Source: Membranipora membranacea
Lineage: Eukaryota; Bryozoa; Gymnolaemata; Cheilostomatida; Membraniporidae
Assembly (NCBI GenBank): GCA_914767715.1
Contig: OU612071.1
Coordinates: forward strand, 16,552,948 to 16,616,947
Direction: 5' to 3'
DNA length: 64,000 nt
Both the position numbers and the translations under genes were made by a program. The notes beneath the pieces are model-generated. The model was not told the DNA's origin. It saw only the letters and a list, made by a program, of their open reading frames with translations, and made no database searches. Positions 51,771 to 63,337 of this stretch are shown here, piece after piece. Position 1 is the stretch's first letter. Each line of letters starts with the position of its first letter.

Positions 51771-53280
51771 AGATAGCAAACGCATCGTCACAGGGAGCTA
51801 TTATTTTAGATGAGATACAGGGACTTCATTTTGAACCTCAAAACAGATTTTCAAGCGTTTCTAGTTAGTAAAGAATTCTGCCAAATTATTGGCTTATTTC
51901 CTCAGGACCGTACCTATCGATTTTTGTCGATTTCTTGCAAAATACCTAGATAGAATACGCATCGTCACAGGGAGCTCATATTTTATATGAGATATAGGGA
52001 CGTCATTGCGAACCTCAAAACAGAGTTTCAAGCGTTTCTAAACTAGTAAGGTATTTTGCCAAATTATTGGCTAATTTCCCCAGGACCGTACCTATCGATT
52101 TTTGTCGATTTCTTGCAAATTATCTAGATAGAAGACGCATAGTTACAGGGGGCTAATATTTTACATGAGATATAGGGAAGTCATTGCGAACCTCAAAACA
52201 GAGTTTCAAGCGTTTCTTAGCGAGTAAAGAATTCTGCCCAATTATTGGCTAATTTCCCCAGGACCGTACCTATCGATTTTTGTTGATTTCTTGCAAAATA
52301 CCTAGATAGAAAACGCATGTTTACAGGGAGCTCATATTTTAGATGAGATATAGGGACGTCATTGCGAATCTCAAAAAAAGAGTTTCAAGCGTTTCTAAGC
52401 CAGTAAAGAATTATGCCCAATTATTGGCTAATTTCCCCAGGACCGTACTTATCGATTTTTGTCGATTTCTTGCAAAATACCTAGATAGAAAACGCATCGT
52501 CACAGGGAGCTCATATTTTAGATGAGATATAGGGACGTCATTGCGAACCTTAAAACAGAGTTTCAAGCGTTTCTAAGCTAGTACAGAATTATGCCAAATT
52601 ATTGGCTAATTTCCCCAGGACCGTACCTATCGATTTTTGTCAATTTCTTGCATAATACCTAGATAGAAAACGCATCGTCACAGGGGGTTAATATTTTAGA
52701 TGAGACATAGGAACGTCATTGCGAACCTCAAAACAGAGTTTCAAGCGTTTCTAAGCTAGTAAAGAATTATGCCCAATTATTAGTTAATTTGCCCAGGACC
52801 GTATTTATCAATTTTTGTCAATTTCTTACAAAATACCTAGATAGAAAACGCATCGTCACAGGGGGTTAATATTTTAGATGAGATATGGGAACGTCATTGC
52901 GAACCTCAAAACAGAGTTTCAAGCGTTTCTAAGCAAGTAAAGAATTATGCCCAATTATTGGCTAATTTCCCCAGGACCGTACCTATCGATTTTTGTCGAT
53001 TTCTTGCAAAATACCTAGATAGAAAACGCATGGTCACAGGGAGCTCATATTTTAGATGAGATATAGGGACGTCATTGCGAACCTTAAAACAGAGTTTCAA
53101 GCGTTTCTAAGCTAGTACAGAATTATGCCAAATTATTGGCTAATTTCCCAAGGACCGTACCTATCGATTTTTGTCAATTTCTTGCATAATACCTAGATAG
53201 AAAACGCATCGTCACAGGGGGTTAATATTTTAGAAGGGACATAGGAACGTCATTGCAAACCTCAAAACAGAGTTTCAAGC
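50730..53280. repeat. 5,531-bp displaced duplication, copy 1
   Basis: Matches about 56261-58811 at exactly +5,531 bp (31 monomers). Shared markers are GAATCTCAAAAAAAGAG (50757 and 56288), GGGACGTACGTC (50924 and 56455), AACTAGTAAGGTATTTTGCC (52041 and 57572) and AGAAGGGACATAGG. It differs in places, for instance ACCTATCGATATTTGTCG near 51555 against ACCGATCGATATTTGCCG. Confidence 0.85.
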
Positions 53281-56260
53281 GTTTCTAAGCTAGTAAAGAA
53301 TTCTGCCCAATTATTGGCTAATTTCCCCAGGACCGTACCTATCGATTTTTGTCCATTTCTTGCAAAATACCTAGATAAGAAACGCAACGTCACAGGGAGC
53401 TAATATTTTAGATAAGATATAGGGACGTCATTGCGAACCTCAAAACAGAGTTTCAAGCGTTTCTAAGCGAGTTAAGAATTCTGCTCAATTATTGGCTAAT
53501 TTCCCCAGGACCGTACCTATCGATTTTTGTCCGTTTCTGGCAAAATGCCTAGATAAGAAACGCAACGTCACAGGGAGCTAATATTTTAGATAAGATATAG
53601 GGACATCATTGCGAACCTCAAAACAGAGTTTCAAGCGTTTCTAAGCTAGTAAAGAATTCTGCCCAATTATTGGCTAATTTCCCCAGGACCGCCGTACCTA
53701 TCGATTTTTGTTGATTTCTTGCAAAATAACTATGTAGAAAACGCATCGTCACAGGGGGCTAATATTTTAGATGAGATATAGGGACGTCATTGCGAACGTC
53801 AAAACAGAGTTTCAAGCGTTTCTAAGCTAGTACAGAATTATGCCAAATTATTGGCTAATTTCCCCAGGACCGTACCTATCGATCTTTGTTGATTTCTTGC
53901 AAAATACCTAGATAGAAAACGCATGTTTACAGGGAGCTCATATTTTAGATGAGATATAGGGACGTCATTGCGAATCTCAAAAAAAAGAGTTTCAAGCGTT
54001 TCTAAGCCAGTAAAGAATTATGCCCAATTATTGGCTAATTTCCCCAGGACCGTACTAATCGATTTTTGTCGATTTCTTGCAAAATACCTAGATAGAAAAC
54101 GCATGGTCACAGGGAGCTCATATTTTAGATGAGATATAGGGACGTCATTGCGAACCTTAAAACAGAGTTTCAAGCGTTTCTAAGCTAGTACAGAATTATG
54201 CCAAATTATTGGCTAATTTCCCCAGGACCGTACCTATCGATTTTTGTCAATTTCTTGCATAATACCTAGATAGAAAACGCATCGTCACATGGGGTTAATA
54301 TTTTAGATGAGACATAGGAACGTCATTGCGAACCTCAAAACAGAGTTTCAAGCGTTTCTAAGCTAGTAAAGAATTATGCCCAATTATTAGTTAATTTGCC
54401 CAGGACCGTATTTATCAATTTTTGTCAATTTCTTACAAAATACCTAGATAGAAAACGCATCGTCACAGGGGGTTAATATTTTAGATGAGATATGGGAACG
54501 TCATTGCGAACCTCAAAACAGAGTTTCAAGCGTTTCTAAGCAAGTAAAGAATTATGCCCAATTATTGGCTAATTTCCCCAGGACCGTACCTATCGATGTT
54601 TGTCGATTTCTTGCAAAATACCTAGATAGAAAACGCATGGTCACAGGAAGCTAATATTTTAGATGAGACATAGGGACGTCATTGCGAACCTCAATATATA
54701 GTTTTAAGAGTTCCTAAGCTAGTAAAGATATTATGCCAAATTATTGGCTAATTTCCCCAGGACCGTACCGATCGATATTTGCCGATTTCTTGCAAAATAC
54801 CTAGATAGAAAACGCATCGTCACAGGAAGCTAATATTTTAGATGAGACATAGGGACGTCATTGCGAACCTCAATATATAGTTTTAAGAGTTCCTAAGCTA
54901 GTAAAGATATTATGCCAAATTATTGGCTAATTTCCCCAGGACCGTACCTATCGATGTTTGTCAATTTCTTGCAAAACACCTAGATAGCAAACGCATCGTC
55001 ACAGGGAGCTATTATTTTAGATGAGATACAGGGACTTCATTTTGAACCTCAAAACAGATTTTCAAGCGTTTCTAGTTAGTAAAGAATTCTGCCAAATTAT
55101 TGGCTTATTTCCTCAGGACCGTACCTATCGATTTTTGTCGATTTCTTGCAAAATACTTAGATAAGAAACGCAACGTCACAGGGAGCTAATATTTTAGATA
55201 AGATATAGGGACATCATTGCGAACCTCAAAACAGAGTTTCAAGCGTTTTTAAGCTAGTAAAGAATTCTGCCCAATTATTGGCTATTTTCCACAGGACCGT
55301 AACTATTGATATTTGTCAATTTCTTGCAAAATACCTAGATAGAAAACGCATCGTCACAGGGAGCTAAATTTTTAGATGAGATATAGGGACGTCATTGCGA
55401 AGCTCAAAACAGAGTTTCAAGCGTTTCTAAGCGAGTTAAGAATTCTGCTCAATTATTGGCTAATTTCCCCAGGACCGTACCTATCGATTTTAGTCCGTTT
55501 CTGGCAAAATACCTAGATAGAAAACGCATCGTCACAGGGAACTAATAATTTAGATGAGATATAGGGACGTCATTGCGAACCTCAAAACAGAGTTTCAAGC
55601 GTTTTTAAGCTAGTAAAGAATTCTGCCCAATTATTGGCTAATTTCCCCAGGACCGTACCTATCGATTTTTGTCCATTTCTTGCAAAATACCTAGATAAGA
55701 AACGCAACGTCACAGGGAGCTAATATTTTAGATAAGATATAGGGACGTCATTGCGAACCTCAAAACAGAGTTTCAAGCGTTTCTAAGCGAGTTAAGAATT
55801 CTGCTCAATTATTGGCTAATTTCCCCAGGACCGTACCTATCGATTTTTGTCCGTTTCTGGCAAAATGCCTAGATAGAAAACGCATCGTCACAGGGAGCTA
55901 ATGTTTTAGATGAGATATAGGGACGTCATTGCGAACCTCAAAACAGAGTTTCAAGCGTTTTTAAGCTAGTAAAGAATTCTGCCCAATTATTGGCTAATTT
56001 CCCCAGGACCGTACCTATCGATTTTTGTCCATTCCTTGCAAAATACCTAGATAGAAAACGCATCGTCACAAGGAGCTAATATTTTAGATAAGATATAGGG
56101 ACATCATTGCGAACCTCAAAACAGAGTTTCAAGCGTTTCTAAGCTAGTGAAGAATTCTGCCCAATTATTGGCTAATTTCCCCAGGACCGTACCTATCGAT
56201 TTTTGTCAATTTCTTGCAAAATACCTAGATAGAAAACGCATGTTTACAGGGAGCTCATAT
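53281..56260. repeat. Right-domain stretch between the 5.5-kb duplicates
   Basis: Contains its own older copies. About 54600-55960 follows the same monomer order as about 48170-49500 (paired CTCAATATATAG, GATACAGGGACTTC, AACTATTGATATTTG, GTCCGTTTCTGGC). A GACCGCCGTACC monomer near 53688 is followed by an uninterrupted version of the transposon target. Only satellite is seen. Confidence 0.72.
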
Positions 56261-58811
56261 TTTAGATGAGATATAGGGACGTCATTGCGAATCTCAAAAA
56301 AAGAGTTTCAAGCGTTTCTAAGCCAGTAAAGAATTATGCCCAATTATTGGCTAATTTCCCCAGGACCGTACCTATCGATTTTTGTCGATTTCTTGCAAAA
56401 CGCCTAGATAGAAAACGCATCGTCACAGGGAGCTAATATTTTATATGAGATATAGGGACGTACGTCATTGCGAACCTCAAAACAGAGTATCAAGCGTTTC
56501 TGAGCTAGTACAGAATTATGCCAAACTATTGGCTAATTTCCCCAGGACCGTACCTATCAATTTTTGTCAATTTCTTGCATAATACCTAGATAGAAAACAC
56601 ATCGTCACAGGGGGTTAATGTTTTAGATGAGACATAGGAACGTCATTGCGAACCTCAAAACAGAGTTTCAAGCGTTTCTAAGCTAGTAAAAAATTATGCC
56701 TAATTATTGGTTAATTTGCCCAGGACCGTACTTATCGATTTTTGTCAATTTCTTACAAAATACCTAGATAGAAAACGCATCGTCACAGGGGGTTAATATT
56801 TTAGATGAGATATAGGAACGTCATTGCGAACCTCAAAACAGAGATTCAAGCGTTTCTAAGCAAGTAAAGAATTATGCCCAATTATTGGCTAATTTCCCCA
56901 GGACCGTACCTATCGATATTTGCCGATTTCTTGCAAAATACCTAGATAGAAAACGCATCGTCACAGGAAGCTAATATTTTAGATGAGACATAGGGACGTC
57001 ATTGCGAACCTCAATATATAGTTTTAAGAGTTCCTAAGCTAGTAAAGATATTATGCCAAATTATTGGCTAATTTCCCCAGGACCGTACCGATCGATATTT
57101 GCCGATTTCTTGCAAAATACCTAGATAGAAAACGCATCGTCACAGGAAGCTAATATTTTAGATGAGACATAGGGACGTCATTGCGAACCTCAATATATAG
57201 TTTTAAGAGTTCCTAAGCTAGTAAAGATATTATGCCAAATTATTGGCTAATTTCCCCAGGACCGTACCTATCGATGTTTGTCAATTTCTTGCAAAACACC
57301 TAGATAGCAAACGTATCGTCACAGGGAGCTATTATTTTAGATGAGATACAGGGACTTCATTTTGAACCTCAAAACAGATTTTCAAGCGTTTCTAGTTAGT
57401 AAAGAATTCTGCCAAATTATTGGCTTATTTCCTCAGGACCGTACCTATCGATTTTTGTCGATTTCTTGCAAAATACCTAGATAGAAAACGCATCGTCACA
57501 GGGAGCTCATATTTTATATGAGATATAGGGACGTCATTGCGAACCTCAAAACAGAGTTTCAAGCGTTTCTAAACTAGTAAGGTATTTTGCCAAATTATTG
57601 GCTAATTTCCCCAGGACCGTACCTATCGATTTTTGTCGATTTCTTGCAAATTATCTAGATAGAAGACGCAGAGTTACAGGGGGCTAATATTTTACATGAG
57701 ATATAGGGAAGTCATTGCGAACCTCAAAACAGAGTTTCAAGCGTTTCTTAGCGAGTAAAGAATTCTGCCCAATTATTGGCTAATTTCCCCAGGACCGTAC
57801 CTATCGATTTTTGTTGATTTCTTGCAAAATACCTAGATAGAAAACGCATGTTTACAGGGAGCTCATATTTTAGATGAGATATAGGGACGTCATTGCGAAT
57901 CTCAAAAAAAGAGTTTCAAGCGTTTCTAAGCCAGTAAAGAATTATGCCCAATTATTGGCTAATTTCCCCAGGACCGTACTTATCGATTTTTGTCGATTTC
58001 TTGCAAAATACCTAGATAGAAAACGCATGGTCACAGGGAGCTCATAATTTAGATGAGATATAGGGACGTCATTGCGAACCTTAAAACAGAGTTTCAAGCG
58101 TTTCTAAGCTAGTACAGAATTATGCCAAATTATTGGCTAATTTCCCCAGGACCGTACCTATCGATTTTTGTCAATTTCTTGCATAATACCTAGATAGAAA
58201 ACGCATCGTCACAGGGGGTTAATATTTTAGATGAGACATAGGAACGTCATTGCGAACCTCAAAACAGAGTTTCAAGCGTTTCTAAGCTAGTAAAGAATTA
58301 TGCCCAATTATTAGTTAATTTGCCCAGGACCGTATTTATCAATTTTTGTCAATTTCTTACAAAATACCTAGATAGAAAACGCATCGTCACAGGGGGTTAA
58401 TATTTTAGATGAGATATGGGAACGTCATTGCGAACCTCAAAACAGAGTTTCAAGCGTTTCTAAGCAAGTAAAGAATTATGCCCAATTATTGGCTAATTTC
58501 CCCAGGACCGTACCTATCGATTTTTGTCGATTTCTTGCAAAATACCTAGATAGAAAACGCATGGTCACAGGGAGCTCATATTTTAGATGAGATATAGGGA
58601 CGTCATTGCGAACCTTAAAACAGAGTTTCAAGCGTTTCTAAGCTAGTACAGAATTATGCCAAATTATTGGCTAATTTCCCCAGGACCGTACCTATCGATT
58701 TTTGTCAATTTCTTGCATAATACCTAGATAGAAAACGCATCGTCACAGGGGGTTAATATTTTAGAAGGGACATAGGAACGTCATTGCGAACCTCAAAACA
58801 GAGTTTCAAGC
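56261..58811. repeat. 5,531-bp displaced duplication, copy 2
   Basis: Partner of 50730-53280. After 58811 the downstream order of copy 1 resumes only from about 59169, because a two-monomer unit is duplicated in between. Confidence 0.85.
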
Positions 58812-59169
58812 GTTTCTAAGCAAGTAAAGAATTATGCCCAATTATTGGCTAATTTCCCCAGGACCGTACCTATCGATTTTTGTCGATTTCTTGCAAAATA
58901 CCTAGATAGAAAACGCATGGTCACAGGGAGCTCATATTTTAGATGAGATATAGGGACGTCATTGCGAACCTTAAAACAGAGTTTCAAGCGTTTCTAAGCT
59001 AGTACAGAATTATGCCAAATTATTGGCTAATTTCCCCAGGACCGTACCTATCGATTTTTGTCAATTTCTTGCATAATACCTAGATAGAAAACGCATCGTC
59101 ACAGGGGGTTAATATTTTAGAAGGGACATAGGAACGTCATTGCGAACCTCAAAACAGAGTTTCAAGCGT
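58454..59169. repeat. 358-bp dimer in two tandem copies
   Basis: The pair consisting of a TAAGCAAGTAAAGAATTATGCC monomer and a CCTTAAAACAGAG / CATAATACC monomer is present at about 58454-58811 and again at 58812-59169. Both end in AGAAGGGACATAGGAACG. I see no differences between the two copies beyond their edges, so the duplication is very recent. Confidence 0.83.
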
Positions 59170-59734
59170 TTCTAAGCTAGTAAAGAATTCTGCCCAATTA
59201 TTGGCTAATTTCCCCAGGACCGTACCTATCGATTTTTGTCCATCTCTTGCAAAATACCTAGATAAGAAACGCAACGTCGCAGGGAGCTAATATTTTAGAT
59301 AAGATATAGGGACGTCACTGCGAACCTCAAAACAGAGTTTCAAGCGTTTCTAAGCGAGTTAAAAATTCTGCTCAATTATTGGCTAATTTCCCCAGGACCG
59401 TACCTATCGATTTTTGTCCGTTTCTGGCAAAATGCCTAGATAGAAAACGCATCGTCACAGGGAGCTAATGTTTTAGATGAGATATAGGGACGTCATTGCG
59501 AACCTCAAAACAGAGTTTCAAGCGTTTTTAAGCTAGTAAAGAATTCTGCCCAATTATTGGCTAATTTCCCCAGGACCGTACCTATCGATTTTTGTCCATT
59601 CCTTGCAAAATACCTAGATAAGAAACGCAACGTCACAGGGAGCTAATATTTTAGATAAGATATAGGGACGTCATTGCGAACCTCAAAACAGAGTTTCAAG
59701 CGTTTCTAAGCGAGTTAAGAATTCTGCTCAATTA

Positions 59735-61523
59735 TTGGCTAATTTCCCCAGGACCGTACCTATCGATTTTTGTCCGTTTCTGGCAAAATGCCTAGATAAG
59801 AAACGCAACGTCACAGGGAGCTAATAGTTTAGATAAGATATAGGGACATCATTGCGAACCTCAAAACAGAGTTTCAAGCGTTTCTAAGCTAGTAAAGAAT
59901 TCTGCCCAATTATTGGCTAATTTCCCCAGGACCGCCGTACCTATCGATTTTTGTTGATTTCTTGCAAAATAACTATGTAGAAAATGCATCGTCACAGGGG
60001 GCTAATATTTTAGATGAGATATAGGGACGTCATTGCGAACGTCAAAACAGAGTTTCAAGCGTTTCTAAGCTAGTACAGAATTATGCCAAATTATTGGCTA
60101 ATTTCCCCAGGACCGTACCTATCGATCTTTGTCAATTTCTTGCAATATACCTAGATGGAAATCGTATCGTCACAGGAAACTAATATTTTACATGAGATAT
60201 AGGGAAGTCATTGCGAACCTCAAAACAGAGTTTCAAGCGTTTCTTAGCGAGTAAAGAATTCTGCCCAATTATCGGCTAATTTCCCCAGGACCGTACCTAT
60301 CGATTTTTGTCGATTTCTTGCAAAATACCTAGATAGAAAACGCATGTTTACAGGGAGCTAATATTTTATATGAGATATAGGGACGTACGTCATTGCGAAC
60401 CTCAAAACAGAGTATCAAGCGTTTCTGAGCTAGTACAGAATTATGCCAAACTATTGGCTAATTTCCCCAGGACCGTACCTATCAATTTTTGTCAATTTCT
60501 TGCATAATACCTAGATAGAAAACACATCGTCACAGGGGGTTAATGTTTTAGATGAGACATAGGAACGTCATTGCGAACCTCAAAACAGAGTTTCAAGCGT
60601 TTCTAAGCTAGTAAAAAATTATGCCCAATTATTGGTTAATTTGCCCAGGACCGTACTTATCGATTTTTGTCAATTTCTTACAAAATACCTAGATAGAAAA
60701 CGCATCGTCACAGGGGGTTAATATTTTAGATGAGATATAGGAACGTCATTGCGAACCTCAAAACAGAGATTCAAGCGTTTCTAAGCAAGTAAAGAATTAT
60801 GCCCAATTATTGGCTAATTTCCCCAGGACCGTACCTATCGATATTTGCCGATTTCTTGCAAAATACCTAGATAGAAAACGCATCGTCACAGGAAGCTAAT
60901 ATTTTAGATGAGACATAGGGACGTCATTGCGAACCTCAATATATAGTTTTAAGAGTTCCTAAGCTAGTAAAGATATTATGCCAAATTATTGGCTAATTTC
61001 CCCAGGACCGTACCGATCGATATTTGCCGATTTCTTGCAAAATACCTAGATAGAAAACGCATCGTCACAGGAAGCTAATATTTTAGATGAGACATAGGGA
61101 CGTCATTGCGAACCTCAATATATAGTTTTAAGAGTTCCTAAGCTAGTAAAGATATTATGCCAAATTATTGGCTAATTTCCCCAGGACCGTACCTATCGAT
61201 GTTTGTCAATTTCTTGCAAAACACCTAGATAGCAAACGCATCGTCACAGGGAGCTAATATTTTAGATGAGATATAGGGAAGTCATTGCGAACCTCAAAAC
61301 AGAGTTTCAAGCGTTTCTTAGCGAGTAAAGAATTCTGCCCAATTATCGGCTAATTTCCCCAGGACCGTACCTATTGATATTTGTCAATTTCTTGCAATAT
61401 ACCTAGATGGAAATCGTATCGTCACAGGAAAATAATATTTTACATGAGATATAGGGAAGTCATTGCGAACCTCAAAACAGAGTTTCAAGCGTTTCTTAGC
61501 GAGTAAAGAATTCTGCCCAATTA
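59735..61523. repeat. 1,789-bp decamer higher-order repeat, copy 1
   Basis: Ten monomers in fixed order: GTCCGTTTCTGGC, GACCGCCGTACC / AATAACTATG, GATCTTTGTC / GATGGAAATCG, TTATCGGC, GGGACGTACGTC, CATAATACC, AAAAAATTATG, paired CTCAATATATAG, then GATATAGGGAAGTC. Copy 2 begins at 61524. Confidence 0.87.
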
Positions 61524-63312
61524 TCGGCTAATTTCCCCAGGACCGTACCTATCGATTTTTGTCCGTTTCTGGCAAAATGCCTAGATAAGAAACGCAACGT
61601 CACAGGGAGCTAATAGTTTAGATAAGATATAGGGACATCATTGCGAACCTCAAAACAGAGTTTCAAGCGTTTCTAAGCTAGTAAAGAATTCTGCCCAATT
61701 ATTGGCTAATTTCCCCAGGACCGCCGTACCTATCGATTTTTGTTGATTTCTTGCAAAATAACTATGTAGAAAATGCATCGTCACAGGGGGCTAATATTTT
61801 AGATGAGATATAGGGACGTCATTGCGAACGTCAAAACAGAGTTTCAAGCGTTTCTAAGCTAGTACAGAATTATGCCAAATTATTGGCTAATTTCCCCAGG
61901 ACCGTACCTATCGATCTTTGTCAATTTCTTGCAATATACCTAGATGGAAATCGTATCGTCACAGGAAACTAATATTTTACATGAGACATAGGGAAGTCAT
62001 TGCGAACCTCAAAACAGAGTTTCAAGCGTTTCTTAGCGAGTAAAGAATTCTGCCCAATTATCGGCTAATTTCCCCAGGACCGTACCTATCGATTTTTGTC
62101 GATTTCTTGCAAAATACCTAGATAGAAAACGCATGTTTACAGGGAGCTAATATTTTATATGAGATATAGGGACGTACGTCATTGCGAACCTCAAAACAGA
62201 GTATCAAGCGTTTCTGAGCTAGTACAGAATTATGCCAAACTATTGGCTAATTTCCCCAGGACCGTACCTATCAATTTTTGTCAATTTCTTGCATAATACC
62301 TAGATAGAAAACACATCGTCACAGGGGGTTAATGTTTTAGATGAGACATAGGAACGTCATTGCGAACCTCAAAACAGAGTTTCAAGCGTTTCTAAGCTAG
62401 TAAAAAATTATGCCCAATTATTGGTTAATTTGCCCAGGACCGTACTTATCGATTTTTGTCAATTTCTTACAAAATACCTAGATAGAAAACGCATCGTCAC
62501 AGGGGGTTAATATTTTAGATGAGATATAGGAACGTCATTGCGAACCTCAAAACAGAGATTCAAGCGTTTCTAAGCAAGTAAAGAATTATGCCCAATTATT
62601 GGCTAATTTCCCCAGGACCGTACCTATCGATATTTGCCGATTTCTTGCAAAATACCTAGATAGAAAACGCATCGTCACAGGAAGCTAATATTTTAGATGA
62701 GACATAGGGACGTCATTGCGAACCTCAATATATAGTTTTAAGAGTTCCTAAGCTAGTAAAGATATTATGCCAAATTATTGGCTAATTTCCCCAGGACCGT
62801 ACCGATCGATATTTGCCGATTTCTTGCAAAATACCTAGATAGAAAACGCATCGTCACAGGAAGCTAATATTTTAGATGAGACATAGGGACGTCATTGCGA
62901 ACCTCAATATATAGTTTTAAGAGTTCCTAAGCTAGTAAAGATATTATGCCAAATTATTGGCTAATTTCCCCAGGACCGTACCTATCGATGTTTGTCAATT
63001 TCTTGCAAAACACCTAGATAGCAAACGCATCGTCACAGGGAGCTATTATTTTAGATGAGATATAGGGAAGTCATTGCGAACCTCAAAACAGAGTTTCAAG
63101 CGTTTCTTAGCGAGTAAAGAATTCTGCCCAATTATCGGCTAATTTCCCCAGGACCGTACCTATTGATATTTGTCAATTTCTTGCAATATACCTAGATGGA
63201 AATCGTATCGTCACAGGAAAATAATATTTTACATGAGATATAGGGAAGTCATTGCGAACCTCAAAACAGAGTTTCAAGCGTTTCTTAGCGAGTAAAGAAT
63301 TCTGCCCAATTA
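61524..63312. repeat. 1,789-bp decamer higher-order repeat, copy 2
   Basis: Directly abuts copy 1 and matches it at +1,789 bp with only occasional changes, such as CATGAGACATAGG near 61980 against CATGAGATATAGG, and GAGCTATTATT near 63046 against GAGCTAATATT. The near identity and head-to-tail position make this one of the youngest higher-order repeats in the window. Confidence 0.87.
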
Positions 63313-63337
63313 TCGGCTAATTTCCCCAGGACCGTAC

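Noticed and set aside
15857-52525. Other 60-70-codon plus-strand frames (15857-16051, 29685-29897, 38286-38468, 52343-52525)
   Set aside because: All are satellite read-through across one monomer boundary with no coding features.
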